This document shows positions 25,048 to 37,401 of a stretch of 64,000 nt of DNA, piece by piece (the first letter of the stretch is position 1; each line of letters opens with the position of its first letter). The position numbers were made by a program, and so were the translations under genes. This DNA is from Usnea hakonensis (taxonomy: Eukaryota; Ascomycota; Lecanoromycetes; Lecanorales; Parmeliaceae). The notes beneath the pieces were generated by a model. The model worked only from the letters and a program-made list of their open reading frames with translations. It had not been told where the DNA came from and searched no databases. The stretch spans positions 1-64,000 of the forward strand of contig BLJB01000371.1 of NCBI GenBank assembly GCA_013423325.1, given 5' to 3'.

Positions 25048-26827
25048 CTATGGCAGACCTATCGTTGTCCCCTTTCCAGCGTTTTTGAGTTTGAATCCGC
25101 CTGGAACGAGGCGTTGAAAGACTTGACCAGGGTCGTATTTCTTTGAGGCATCTTTGATTTTCTGCAGCGCCGTAGCTCCATACCCACCCAGTGGATCCTG
25201 ATCTTGGAAGGAATAGTTGATGTATTGAAAGTCTTTCAGGGCCCCTGCTTTATCCAAGTAATTCGCCAGCTTACTCATGACCTGGTCGGCCAGGCTACGG
25301 ATTTGCGCATCGTACTGGGTGCCGTTCCAAGCCACATCAAGAAGGAAGATAACGTTGTTGTCTTCGTAGCGGTCAAGGCCCAGTACATTGCCACCACGAT
25401 CCAGGCTATGATTGGTGAAGATCCTCGGCAGAGGCTGGAACTGAGCCGCCACATATGAGAAGAAGGCATTTTTCTTATAGAAATTCAATTCATCGTCTAA
25501 GATTTCTGCGACGTTGTTCATGACCGTAAGATTGTTAGAGAACGTTAAAGTAGCATAAAGATTACTTCCAATCATCAGCCAATTGTGTTATAGTCAATAC
25601 TCAGGTCTCCTATCTCTTACCTGAGATTTGCGGGAGAATTCAATTCTCCAGTGAGAGAGGATAAATTGGCAACCCGAAGAGTGTTCGAAATTGGGGGTCC
25701 AATGGGAGACGTGGGCGCAAATTCACTGAAAGCCGGAGGATATTCGGTGGCATTGTTAGCAAAGGTCGTGGTATACTCGTAGAGATTCTCAATTTGGATC
25801 TGCTTAGTAGTAGGGCTGTAGACCCAATTAAATATGAGTGAGCCGTATGGCTCCTTTTCGATGTTATCCGTAAATTTAACGAAGGCTTCGATCTGCTTGG
25901 GTACGGTCGTGTTGTCGTAAAAGGTGGTCCCACCCCAGAACAATGGCTGTTTAAAAGCGACAATGTCAAGTCGCGTTATTATTGCGAGATTGTTTTGACT
26001 TCCTTTGAGAGCGACGAACAGATCTGCATTCGTCTCGTTGTTGGCTTGTACGATTTCTCCGCTTCCAAGGACGACCTAGGATCCCGTTAATTATGCAGTC
26101 TAGAGCATTTTCTCCTTTTGGCTCTACCAACTTCAAAATTTTTGACATTGTCACAGACCAAGCCATAGCGAGCGGCAAAAAAAGAATTGCCACCTGATGG
26201 CAGTAAGCAACGTCCAAGTCCTACACAGGCATTTGCTGAGCCTTCACGAACCACCAGAAGTCAGACCTCCAACGCCAACATCCCCAGCTCGGCCGCCTGG
26301 GATGGCATACCCCAACGGGTCCAAAGTTTCATAAACTTGAATCCATTTGGCCCCAGGCTCCACCAGAGCAGTCGTATTGTCTGCACTCAAAGTCACACTG
26401 TTCATCCTGCTCATGTCTATTGTGACGCCCACCGCGATATTGGAAGACCCGACAAGTAGACCATGACCGCCGCTGCGAATGGCAAAAGGACATGAGCCAT
26501 GGGCAAGGAGCCTTACGATCGTGGACACGTCTTGAGAAGATTTGGGAACAATAAAGCAGCTTGGTGTCAATCGATCCTGAACTGAGAAGTACGAAGCGAC
26601 GGACTGCTGATACAGGTTCGTTTGGTCTGTCGGGGGATAGGTCTGGTTCGAAAAGGCAAGTTCAAGGACGGCGCACTGTGATCTCAATCAGATTTGTAAA
26701 TATGCGTGGTACTCGGTATACATACACATTTTGCAGCGATCTTCGAAGCATCAAATGCCGTATGAGCTGAAACAACAGTACTGAACACCAACGCTGTAGC
26801 AGTAGAATAAGAAAGTTGAAACCTCAT
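25048..26827 (-). CDS. FAD-linked oxidoreductase, berberine-bridge-enzyme-like
   Basis: Model: exons 26827-26726, 26675-26252, 26193-26132, 26075-25621 and 25564-25048, giving 519 aa. Introns are 50, 58, 56 and 56 bp. Residues 1 to about 21 are a signal peptide, followed by the family's KCC-x(2)-L start. The FAD-binding (PCMH-type) domain has IRSGGHG, with His105 the expected 8-alpha-histidyl attachment site, then PGGRAGDVGVGGLTSGGG. The C-terminal BBE domain ends DPGQVFQRLVPGGFKL. I see no second Cys attachment motif, so flavin is probably bound at one residue only. Such enzymes oxidise alcohols, sugars or secondary metabolites, and often sit in biosynthetic clusters. The nearest neighbour to the right is a P450 (2.3 kb away), so a link to that cluster is possible but not shown. 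Confidence 0.88.
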
Positions 26828-29103
26828 AGTTACATTTGAGATCAAAAAAAGTTGCAAGAAAACCTGCGGTTGTGGGCATCATTTATGATTTACTCCTTAA
26901 AGTTCAGAGGCGAGAATCCGTCAGAGCGGGCAGCTTTCTCATTGAACAAACAGATGTCAACGAAGGATCATTATACTCGAGACTTGATGTCAGTATCTCT
27001 GAGCTACTCAGGCCGGTTCATCATTTGTGGACACTTGGCCTAATCTGGTAAGGCTACCTTAAGCCCTGACTTTGCAGTCTGCGAGGAGGAGTCAAAAAAT
27101 ACTTTCAGCTTCAAAGTCATAGAATAGTATCAGGAGAAAATCTTTAATACCAAGACTACCCCCACAGAGGCCCTATTTGAGAAGATCTTGAGGCTGAAAG
27201 TTGTTGCATATTTCCTAAAACAAATAAGCAATCTCGTTAAAGACCGGCCTCTTGGCCAAACACCGGGGCTTAACATGGGGCAGTTCTGTAGCTACCGTTG
27301 TACAAATATGCGCTCTGGCGCTCCAGATACAGATCCAGATCCATGGGTCACCCGCTGAAGGGCCATCTCACGAATTTATGGAGTTTCGAAGGCCCTCGCT
27401 TGTTCTCGGTACGACCTTCCAAGGAAGTGTTAGGCCAAATGCAACCTAGACAGGATCCACAAAATCATCCCGGCGCCTGCTGGTAGAAATCATCGTGTCT
27501 TATGCATCAGACGTCAAGAGAAGTACTTTAAAGAAAGGATTCCACAATGGCATCAATAGAATTCCAACATGGTCAACACCGCGGTTGATGGTCCAAAGTA
27601 CTTCACCCTATAGGGATCTAGGAGTATTTTAGTTTCCACGCATACCGAACACGGTATGTACCCGCCAAAAACGCGGCTATCTCTCATCTACTCAGCGACC
27701 CAGTTTCTGCACCTAGCATTTTTCAAATGATACTCCAGAGATATACAAAGGCGACGCTCGGCAGTCTGACTCCAGACACTGTCCGACGAAATATGATAGT
27801 CTTTCATCTGTCACAATGCGGAATATTCTCGCAGATGTGTGGTGAAACAATCTCGGTATCTACATTCCACAGGTCCAAAACATCCATCAATACACCTCCA
27901 GTACAGTACCAAACCTCCCGAAAGCCAACATTCCCAACTCTCCAACGCGACCATTTCATCCCTTAAAAAACGCCACGTCCTGCCCATCACCATGCACTCT
28001 CTCCAACTCGGGAAACTCAACGCCAAATGCAAAGCTACTCACTCATCAAGCCCGAATCCAGGACGCAGCAGCAAGCACTTAAGTAGACAAGGACTTTTAT
28101 TTCTCCGGGATTTCTTTCAAAGAAAATACGAACACATGCGAATAGACAGAAGGGACACGAAGCGCAACAAACATATCGAAACACTCTCTCGCTCTTACAT
28201 GAAATTTCACATCCATGAGAAATCTGCGGAGAAATGCAATACTTGCACACGCGCACTTCCCAACGTCCACAAACAATCCTTCATCTCGATTCGCGAGTCT
28301 CTACAGACCTAAAGCACGCAACGTCCAAAAAGTACTAATCCAAGACACAACACCTCTCAATTCCTTCACAGAGCCAACCCGCCTCCAGCACCACCACAGC
28401 CTTAAACATCGCAGGCGGTGCAACAACATAAAGCCACGAACCTGACAAAACCAATCGTGTCGCACGATGGGATCTAGACAAGATCTACAGGAAAAAGTAT
28501 GGGCTCCAGATTCCCAATCCAACAAGCCCCAGGCGGAACTATTTGCAGCAACACCTCCCACCCCGACGCCGCAAACCCCCAGCAAATTCACCAACTCCTT
28601 CTCCCAGCTCGGATGACACGAGGAGAGGAAGTAATACGCCCAATGCAGACGCACGAACCGCACCTTACCAACAGCGCCCCCAAGCCCACTAAACCGTATG
28701 CGAGCAAGCTGACACGAATCCCGCATTAGTGCTCACGGCCACTGCACTGCTAATGCAGCCAAGCTGCCCATTTTTCCCCGCATGGAAAACGATTCCTTGG
28801 TGCCTAATTAGCTGCATTCACGAGACTGTAGACTTTCGGAGCTGACGGACTGAAAGCATCTGGGCTTTCCGTGGGTTGCATGCTGATGTATATCTTATGC
28901 GGTAGGTAGAAGTTGTAGCGCCGCTCTGCATGTAGGATTGCAAGATGGACGGCTAGGCCGATGTGGAGGAGAGGAAGGATGCGAGAGCTGGGGGCTGATT
29001 AGTCAGGTAGATTAGTACTCTGGTCCATCCAATCCATCTACCGCTTCGAGTATTGGTATATTTTTGTATTGCACACTTTGAACAACTATCAGAGTTCGCC
29101 GAG
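26828..29103. other. Gene-free stretch upstream of the P450
   Basis: 2.3 kb with no supported gene. Open frames at 27839-28312 (+) and 28301-28726 (-) overlap in opposite strands and show no family content. Contains the divergent promoters of the BBE-like and P450 genes. Confidence 0.45.
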
Positions 29104-30809
29104 ATGGGCCTCATCGTCATGCCACTATTGACACAATGCATTCTCTCCGCCTCCCTTGGTGTACTCTCTCACCTCTGCATTTTCATACGAGGGGAGCACC
29201 ACCTCCGCGCACCCCTCTTATTCCGCCTGTACCTCACAATCGCGGCGCTCCTAGTCCTCAGCGAGATCCTGACTCACCCTTCCAACCTGCAATCCGCCTT
29301 GAAAGCGAGCTCTCTTCTAATCGCCAGCTATGCCTCCGCGCTCTTCACAAGTATGACAGTGTATCGCGTCTTCTTCCACCGTCTGCGTCATTTTCCAGGA
29401 CCACCAATGGCAGCGGTGTCGAAACTGTACCACGTATCGCAAGTGCTTGATGCAAAACAATACCTCTTCCTTGACAAACTACGGGGGCAGTACGGCGACT
29501 ACGTTCGCACGGGGCCGAACGAGCTCACAATTTACAATCCTACCGCAGTCCCATTGATCCACGGGTCTGAGAGCCCCTGCACCAAAGCAGACTGGTATGA
29601 CAATCTCAAACCGCTGCATGCCGTCAACACGACCCGGTCAAAACAATTGCACGAGAAAAGGCGGCGGATATGGGATATGGGGTTCTCTCAAAGGTCACTC
29701 GACATGTACGAGCCGCGCGTGCTTTACCACGCCTCTCAGCTGGCATCCCAATTTACAGCCTCAGCAGGCAAAGCGGTAAATGCGACAGAATGGTTCTCGT
29801 ATTTTGCGTTTGATGTCATGAGTGAATTGTCGTTCGGGAAGCCGCTTGGCATGCTCCAAAGTGGGAAATCGCATTACGTACGGGACCTCTTGATCAAGGG
29901 CATCATGGTGTTGGGCCCTCTGACACCCGTACCGTGGCTATTTCATCTCCTTGGTAGTTTGCCGAGGATGACTGCAGACTGGCTCGCGTATCGGGCCTGG
30001 GTGCTGGTGCAATTGAAAGAACGAATGCAGGTGGAGAAAGCTGAGTCATCCAATGTCATGACATGGCTTATCAGAGCTAGCGAAGAAGAAGGAGCGGAGA
30101 GATGGGATCCGACTTGGCTTGAAGGCGATGCAGTGTCAATGGTAGTAGCCGGGAGCGAGCCCGAAGCCTCGACTCTCACATTCCTCTTCTACCACCTCGC
30201 CCAGACACCTTCAGCGCAGGAGAGGCTGCGTGCGGAGCTTGAGTCTACGTCTTGGTCAACCGATGCACGAACGCTGCAGTACCTTCCTTATCTCAATGGC
30301 TGTGTATACGAGGCACTCAGGCTACATCCGCCTCTACCGTCAGGCTGTCTAAGAATAACCCCACCTGAAGGGTTACAGATAGAAAGCACGTTCATACCAG
30401 GAGGTGTCACAGTGCTTACCCCGGCATACAGCCTTGGAAGATTGGAAAGCTGTTTTGAGAGAGCTCAGGAGTTTATACCAGAGCGGTGGTACGAGCGGCC
30501 AGAGATGTTGAGAGACAAGAACGCGTGGATCCCCTTCAACGTTGGTACGTTCTTTCTGCAATGCGTCTCTACTTCGTATTCGTTCTTGTTAGTAGTTAGT
30601 GGGTCATGCTGACGAAACATCCAGGGCGCTATGGATGTGTTGGTCGGAACATGGGGCTAATGGAATTGAGGATTGTGGCTGCCCTGCTCGTAGCAAAATT
30701 TGATATCACGTTTGCGCCTGGGGACGATGGAGCGGAATTAGTCGAAGATTGTAGAGATGCGTTTGCCTCAGCACCCGGCAAGCTAAAGTTGGTATTCCAG
30801 GCTCGATGA
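29104..30809 (+). CDS. Cytochrome P450 monooxygenase
   Basis: Model: exons 29104-30544 and 30625-30809 (80-bp intron), giving 541 aa. The ATG at 29104 is chosen because the extra upstream residues are not membrane-like. About three hydrophobic helices form the N-terminus, followed by the proline hinge FPGPP. Heme ligand loop FNVGRYGCVGR (Cys485) is rebuilt by the splice. The K-helix ExxR is E403/R406, and the PERF-type motif is PERW. The I-helix reads AGSEPEAST (349-357), so the usual AGx(D/E)T(T/S) oxygen-activation Thr is replaced by Pro. It resembles P450s of fungal secondary-metabolite clusters. It is in tandem with the UbiA gene 0.8 kb downstream, which suggests it oxidises the prenylated product. 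Confidence 0.92.
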
Positions 30810-31631
30810 TCAAGCCCAACGCCAATGAGGCTCGGGAGGTAAATCGCGTTCTTGGACTCTAAGTACCTCGAGGCTTGAACGACAGAATCAGAGTAGACTA
30901 GACACGCTTTCTTCAACGGCAACACATGCTAGTTTTGCAAGCCTGCAGCAACACATTACCACGCACGTCCAATCAGACACGACCTCCGCGGCGTATTGAT
31001 TGATCTGCCACTCTCGCACCTTACGAGGCTGACCAGTAAGGTAGCGACTTACAGCAAACCAGCAGGGGGTCGAAGAATCATTCATGACTTAGTGCAAAGC
31101 GGAGTAAGTGACTAGGGTCGCATTCCTCCTTCTATAGCGATGAGTAATCTTGGATGCTAGCCGCTGAGTGAGAAGGTCCGATTAATGCATGATTTTTTTT
31201 GTGACGCCCGTTCTTGCAGCTTACCACAACAGTAGAAAGGGATAATGAGAGCCCAGACTTTGTGTGCCGCGATGACTTTGATCCAGAACCGCTAGCTTAG
31301 CATATGTAAGCCTAATCCTGATGTCTTACTTTCTGACCGGTTTCTCCAACCCGTTCCCACCAATTGATGACCCGGATGACGAGATCGTGGCCTGGCCTAC
31401 ATAAGATCGGATGTGACCATTCTTGAGCCCGCATGAACTAAAATTTCAGGACATCAGGCAACGGCTTCTAGGCCGTGTGAGCCGAGGACTGAGCATATCT
31501 TGGCAAAGCGTTTTGGGTTTGCTGTGCACAAGGCTGAATGTCTGATAATTTGCTTTATCAGTCATTGACATCCAGGAGCCAAAGACCACAAACACCCACA
31601 GCAACCATAGCACACCTACATCAGGCTCAAG
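30810..31631 (+). other. Intergenic between P450 and prenyltransferase genes
   Basis: No gene seen; presumed terminator of the P450 and promoter of the UbiA gene. A run of eight T lies near 31193-31200. Confidence 0.45.
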
Positions 31632-32666
31632 ATGTCGTCTCCTGAAAAGCAGCCTACAAATCTCTTTCCCGAACTCCCACCCTATAAGCCACCCCAACAT
31701 GGCCTCCTCTCTCACCTACCATCATCTTGGGTCCCTTACGGCGAGCTCATGCGCTTATCCCGACCTATCGGCATCGTCATAATATATTGCCCCTACCTGT
31801 TCGGTACGATGTTCGCGGCAGCAGTCTCCCAACCTCCTCCATCACCAGCTTCAATTCTCAACACAAACCTTGTCCTCCTCATTGCCACAGTATTCTTGAG
31901 AGGAGGCGCGGTTGCATTCAATGACCTCGCAGATAGGGATCTCGATGGGAAGATAGCTCGAACCAGACATCGACCACTAGCTAGAAAAGCCATTACTCCT
32001 CTCAACGGTTACATTTTCGTTGCTGCTCAGGCTGCGATCTGGCTTGCTATTCAGGTAGAAATTTCGCAGCAATGCATAAAATATGCGCTCCCCTTGCTTG
32101 TGTTTGTGGGACTGTATGCGTATTCGAAAAGAGTAACTGATTTAACGCCGGTCCCGCTGGGCTTCACTATTGCATGGGGCGTACTTCTTGGCTGTGCGGC
32201 TATGGGAGTTGATCCCGCTCGATTGGTGCTCGATGGGGAGACAGCGAAAGCATATGCATTATGCTGCTTCTATCTTTCATGTGCGATTTGGACGAACATC
32301 TACGAAACAATTTATGCGCATCAGGATATCCTGGACGACGAGAAGCAGGGCGTGAAGTCTATGGCGATTCGGTTGAAAGGCAAAGTCAAGTCCGTGTTAT
32401 ACCTCCTGGCGTTTTTGCAAATATCATTACTTGCGTGCACAGGGTGGCTTATTGAAGCCGGGGTGCCGTATTTCACTGGGTGTTGTCTTGGAGCGGCAAT
32501 CTCTCTGGGTGTGATGATCTGGAAGGTGGATTTGACGCAGCCTAGCCACTGCTGGTGGTGGTTTTCAAACGGAACGTGGTTCGTGGGCAGTAATGTTGTT
32601 TTGGGGTTTCTTGGTCAAATTTGGGGTGACGACATTCTGCGATATCTCTTGGCTGATCTTGTTTGA
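31632..32666 (+). CDS. UbiA-family aromatic prenyltransferase
   Basis: A single exon of 344 aa with about eight membrane helices. Both Mg-diphosphate motifs are intact: NDLADRDLD at 97-105 and the DILDD motif at 232-236. The basic stretch KIARTRHRPLA follows the first motif, as in 4-hydroxybenzoate polyprenyltransferases. Fungal relatives either make ubiquinone (COQ2, mitochondrial, with a transit peptide) or prenylate aromatic acids in meroterpenoid clusters. There is no clear mitochondrial presequence, and the neighbours are a P450, a FAD monooxygenase and an O-methyltransferase, so the second role is more likely. The prenyl chain length and aromatic acceptor cannot be read from sequence. 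It is convergent with the monooxygenase gene, 92 bp apart. Confidence 0.92.
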   Translation: MSSPEKQPTNLFPELPPYKPPQHGLLSHLPSSWVPYGELMRLSRPIGIVIIYCPYLFGTMFAAAVSQPPPSPASILNTNLVLLIATVFLRGGAVAFNDLADRDLDGKIARTRHRPLARKAITPLNGYIFVAAQAAIWLAIQVEISQQCIKYALPLLVFVGLYAYSKRVTDLTPVPLGFTIAWGVLLGCAAMGVDPARLVLDGETAKAYALCCFYLSCAIWTNIYETIYAHQDILDDEKQGVKSMAIRLKGKVKSVLYLLAFLQISLLACTGWLIEAGVPYFTGCCLGAAISLGVMIWKVDLTQPSHCWWWFSNGTWFVGSNVVLGFLGQIWGDDILRYLLADLV

Positions 32667-32758
32667 CAGCTGACCACCTTGAGAACGAAGTGCAGTCAAT
32701 AATGGTTTCAAATTCTGGTGAAGTAGGCCTGGGTAGTGTATGGTAGATAGCGAATGAA

Positions 32759-34161
32759 CTACGTATGATTGCTTGTTCGCCACATGCCACTAGTCAAAGG
32801 CCACTCGCCTTTCTTGTATATGTTCCAGGCTTTCTCCACTTCTTCGAATGCATCGTAGTCAAACAGCCAATGTGAAAGAACAGGGTCTGCAAGGGGATTT
32901 GGATAGCCATCGAATGGCTCATGCTCTGTCAGCTGGCGGTCGCGTTCTTGTTGCAAGGGGCCATCGACCATGCCGTTGATAGTCCTTGTAGCCGAACTTC
33001 GATGTTTCACCTTCATCGTTCGGTCTTTGCGATGTCGCTCAAAGATAGACAAAATGTCAGGTATTTGACATTTGGACTCCAGATATGACAGCAACCCAGC
33101 AAGGACCGCGGCATCTTCTATCGCTTGGGCGGCGCCCTGTGCAAGGTATGGAAGCATGGCATGCGCAGAATCTCCGAGCAGGGTGAATCGACCTGCTGGA
33201 TGAGTCCAGAAGGGCACATCGCTACATTCAACCAAGATCCATTTGCTGGCCTGTTGGGCGACATCCAATAATTTCTGAAATTTGTAGTCCCACTGCCTGA
33301 CAGACTTCCTTATCTGATCCATATCTGCTGGCTGGGGTCCAAACGTGGCTTGGGCGCCCGGAAAATCGGGACAAATGAGGACAAGATTGAGCAGACCATC
33401 CCCCAACATGTATGCTAGAGCGTGCGCCTCTGGGCCAAGCCAGAAATGGATAGAGGGAGGATTCACCAAAGCCTCCAGGCTTGGGTCTTTCTGAAGCTTC
33501 TGTACCGGGATTACAGTTCGAAAAACAATGTCGCCGCTTGGGTGAGGTGGGTCAGGCTGCCCAAGCAGAGCATCTCGACAGAAAGATCTTTCCCCGTCTG
33601 CACCAATGATCAAATCGGCTTCCATATTCTTCCTACCCTCTAGCACTATCGATGGCTGATCGAAGTTGATGCTCTCAATCACCGAGCCCAATTGTATCAT
33701 GACTCCCAGCTCTTTCGCTTGCTCAACAAGTGCCTTGAGGTATTCAGCTCTGTGTATGACTAGGTAGGGAGCGTGGTAGGTTTGGAGCATCGACGGGACG
33801 AGGAGCTGCTTTGTCAACAAGTGATCATCCTTGTAGGAGTGTATTGCGATGTCATGGGGCTGCACAGCCCGTGAGATGATATCCTCCAAAATGCCCCACT
33901 TGTTCAGGATCTTCGAGGCGTTTGGAGGCACCTGTATGCCAGCACCGATCTTGAGCGCTGAAAATGAGCAGCTGAGACTTATATAGACACACAAGACCAC
34001 ATGCGTACCTCCCGAAGCTCTGGCATTCGTTCAAGAACGACCACGTCGTGGCCAGCTTTCCTGATGCCAATCGCAGCAGCGAGTCCGCCTAAGCCAGCAC
34101 CTACCACAATGACATTGCAGCGTGGTCTGCATTTCTTCTGCTCTCCCTCTTTCTCCGACAT
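32759..34161 (-). CDS. FAD-dependent monooxygenase (salicylate hydroxylase-like)
   Basis: Model: exons 34161-34009 and 33949-32759 (59-bp intron), giving 447 aa. The three flavin motifs of class A aromatic hydroxylases are present: GAGLGG at 21-26 with Glu44 ending the beta-alpha-beta fold, the GADGERS (DG) motif at 167-173, and LLGDSAHAMLPYLAQG (GD motif, 310-311). There is no N-terminal signal or membrane anchor, so it is probably cytosolic. Relatives hydroxylate phenolic acids, some with loss of the carboxyl group, and others epoxidise prenyl chains in meroterpenoid pathways. Its place between a UbiA enzyme and an O-methyltransferase favours action on a prenylated hydroxybenzoate, but either reaction is possible. 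Confidence 0.9.
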
Positions 34162-34747
34162 GATTTATCTGTTATGGTTCGATGCTGGTTTGAAGGCCCT
34201 CCCTCAATAGCGACTATCTGCCTCCCCAGCCAGACGCCTAGCTTGGAAAGATCCTAATACGGAGATCGACTTCGGCATGGACGTAAGCCCAACTCCCAAG
34301 TGTAGAGACTGTCCTATGTCCATCCTCTGTAGCTTAGTCAGAGCAGTTGTGGAAAGTCTCTCGGTCATGATGCTCTTTTGGGCCAGCAGGGCGTTGAGGT
34401 TGGACGGCACAGCTCAGAGGGTTGCAGGCAGCTAGAAAGAGTTGGCAGCAGCCAATTCCGTCAGCTGATCTGACACCGTGAACGGTTGGCAGTAGTTGGC
34501 ATACTTGAAGGATTTCGTGCACTTTGGTAGGAATGGAACAGAAATGAAGTTTCGGCTATTAAGTTGGCGTCATGTATGTAATATTTTAGAGGGGCAGGGG
34601 TATGGAACGAATATTGCCGTGGCATCAAGCTCGCATATTCCGACAGACATCGACGCCAGCCTGACTATGATGATCCAAAGAGTCTTTACTATCAAGAAGA
34701 CGCGGATAACTTATATTACAGCAGTACCGCAGTCGTCTTCGAAATCC
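34162..34747. other. Intergenic, promoter of the monooxygenase gene
   Basis: Carries the promoter of the FAD monooxygenase and the 3' flank of the O-methyltransferase, which is on the same strand. The open frame at 34496-34876 has no recognisable content. Confidence 0.45.
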
Positions 34748-36177
34748 TCACTTTGGTACAGCCACAATGATGCTGTCGCGAAGCTCCGGAGTATAGGTGT
34801 AGATCTGCTTGATCTTCAAGCCAGCCGCTTCCAACATGGAGTACCACTGCTTCTCCGTCCTCTCCATAGCTGCTAGTCCCGCCATCATTGCGAGGTCGAG
34901 CTGTGTTGCACGCCAGTGTGCCCCCCGATTTGGTAGCACCATGTCATCGATCAGGATCACAGAATCTCCATTCATAACCTTGATTATTTGGTTCAAAATG
35001 ATGATACATTTATCATCAGGCCAATCGTGCATGATGTTACGCAGGTAGTAAGCTCTAGCACCTGAAGCATAGTCAGAACACGAAGGCGCAATGCAAGGAT
35101 GTCACGTCAAGATATCGCCTACCTTTGATGGGCTGATCCGTCATGAAATCATGGATAGTGTGCTCTACGCCGTCACATTGGATTGCTTGAGCGATTGCGG
35201 GAGGCAGGTCTTGATTGACGACTCGCCCAGGGGCATGAGGAAGTCTTTGCTTAAGGGCGAGGCACATATGGCCGATGCCACCACCAACGTCAACAAAGAG
35301 TGGGGTTTCGGGCGTCAACCCGTGACAGAGTTCCTTCTCAAAGGGATAGACATCGAGAAATATCTTCTGCCCCTCGCGATTGGCCATCATCCATTGGAGA
35401 AAGTTGTCAAAGCGTGACGGTACCGCTAAGGCCCAATCAAAGGGCATTAGGTCGGTTCTGTGACCTTTTTGGAAAGGACTGTGGGCGGCATCGGACGGAT
35501 TCTGGTACTTGGTTTCAGCGAGGAACTCGGGTAGGACCTGCCAACAAGGTAGTATATTGTCGTGGCTGTAGAGAATGCTGTTAGATAACCTCATCAGGCT
35601 GCTTCGATATGTGAACCTCACTTGTGATAAATGCCGGCCTTGAGTCCCGGCACACTGAGAGTCTTGGTGATGTTGGTGGCAGCCCATTGATCTTCGCCAA
35701 CCTCATCAATCATGCCTACGCTGGCCAAATATCGTAGGATACGTCCTTTGACAGTCCATTAGCATCGCAGACTTTTAGTCTGGCAAATTCATGGACAGTC
35801 TCCATACCGAGGAGGACATGGTTTACTTGTGTTGTTTCTGCGAGCTGTTCTGTGGTGTAGGTCGAACCCTCGTCTTTACTCAAGATTTCGAACAATTTGA
35901 GGTCACTAGCGATTCTAGCAGCGGTTGTCTGAAGTGACTAGAAGGATACGTTAGCCAAATTTAGAACCTAAAACCGACACGCTGTACTCTAGGGTCATAC
36001 AATGTATGTAATGCGCTGAATAGAGTCTCCTGGGGACTCAAGGGTAAAGGCGGCATTTCTTGTAGCCTCGAAGAGAGCCTTACGGGATTTCTCGTCCTTG
36101 ATGTCGGAAGCCTTGATGCCTTGTAGCTGCTTTACCAAAACGGCAATGTTCGTTTCATCCGATGTGGTAGTGCCCAT
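34748..36177 (-). CDS. SAM-dependent O-methyltransferase (plant-type class II)
   Basis: Model: exons 36177-36001, 35937-35808, 35745-35622, 35565-35123 and 35061-34748, giving 395 aa. Introns (63, 62, 56 and 61 bp) all keep frame and have clear branch sites. The N-terminal winged-helix dimerisation domain (about 1-135) is followed by the methyltransferase fold, with the SAM loop VDVGGGIGH at 235-243 and the catalytic-base histidine His303 in NIMHDWPDD, the standard position for phenolic O-methylation. Family members methylate phenols in fungal secondary metabolism. It is probably part of the UbiA cluster and would act on a hydroquinone or phenol made by the monooxygenase. Confidence 0.9.
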
Positions 36178-37401
36178 CTTGTAGTATCGGGACGGCTGCT
36201 CTAGAGAGGTGGGAAGAATTGAATTATGGTGGTTGAGGAAGATGGAATGAGAGCCGGGGTGAAGCTAGGGGCTGAGTAGTCGATACCAGGGGTGCGAACA
36301 TATATGGTAAAGAATAAGTATAGTCAGCATCATGTTGACAAGAGTTGACACCATTAATACGGTGCCTCTTTCCCTTGAAAAAGCATCGAGTCAATTGAAG
36401 ATGTGAGTGCAGAGTACCCTCGATTTTCCATCTTGATGCCACGGGTTTTGAAAAAGGCTTTAAATTTCCTCCTGCCAAAGCTGCCCCCCAAGCGATCATC
36501 GGTCAGACTTACAGATCAGGAATCTCTAACCCCCTCAATAGACAATGTGGCCCAATATATATCTGTGGCTGCTGCAAGCCTCCAGGAAACCACCAATCCT
36601 ACTGGACAAACGCTACCCTCCTTCGCTTTAAGCGATTTCCTTAAACCTTTTTCCTTACTACCAAATTCTCCCCGTGCTCGTACTCTACTCCTCGCTGCTG
36701 CTGCATTTCTCAAGTGGGGTATGCTGACAAGTGTGAGCGTCAAGTCTTCTCATTCGCCCTTAGTCATCATGCGATTTTGTTAGTCTTCCATGCTCATGCA
36801 GGTTTGATCCTTCGTAGGCACTGCGCCCCAACCATTTCTCAGCTCATACGCATCATGCATGTCAGCAAACTTATGCACATGCACGCGCACCACGCACTCT
36901 TCTTACTCATATGTTCTCAAATTCACACGCGAGGCCGTATCACGCTACCTCGGCCCTTACGGAGTACTCTGACCTCAATTTGCTTTCCTCAAAGTAGCAG
37001 GCTCGGTTATGAGACAGAGCCTCCATACAGTATAGTCTCAAGAGACTATTATGGCAGCGCCGAGAAAGCGCCATTCCTCATGGATCACATGTGCACTGTC
37101 AGTCTCTGGAGAGATGGCATCCTACTCGTTTCCTTTGCCGCATTTCCAACAGAAGGCTGTTAATAGACACACATCTCGTTATACTCTAAGCAGCTTGGCT
37201 CCATGTACACAGACGCCGTGCCACATGTCATCGTGGCAATGATATTTCCTGTTCGTGAGCTGCAGCGTTCTAGCCAGAAATGTACGGCAATAAAATCAAC
37301 TGAACGCCGTCAGCTTCCTCTATGCACCTCTATCCATTTCACTCCTGCCCCTTATCCAAACCTCTGCGACTTCACTCGCTGCTCGATCTCCGAGATCTCA
37401 G
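36178..37401. other. Intergenic between O-methyltransferase and receptor genes
   Basis: Divergent promoter region of 1.2 kb. The open frames (for example 36403-36783 +, 36714-37163 +) have no family motifs. A small CAT/ATG-rich low-complexity patch lies at 36850-36900. Confidence 0.45.

Noticed and set aside
27839..28726. Overlapping frames of 157 (+) and 141 (-) codons
   Set aside because: Neither shows a recognisable domain, good start context or intron continuity.
31632..32666. Mitochondrial COQ2 (ubiquinone synthesis)
   Set aside because: No clear transit peptide, and the neighbours are secondary-metabolism enzymes. Not fully excluded, so kept as an alternative.
34496..34876. 126-codon plus-strand frame
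   Set aside because: Overlaps the O-methyltransferase last exon in antisense and has no motif.
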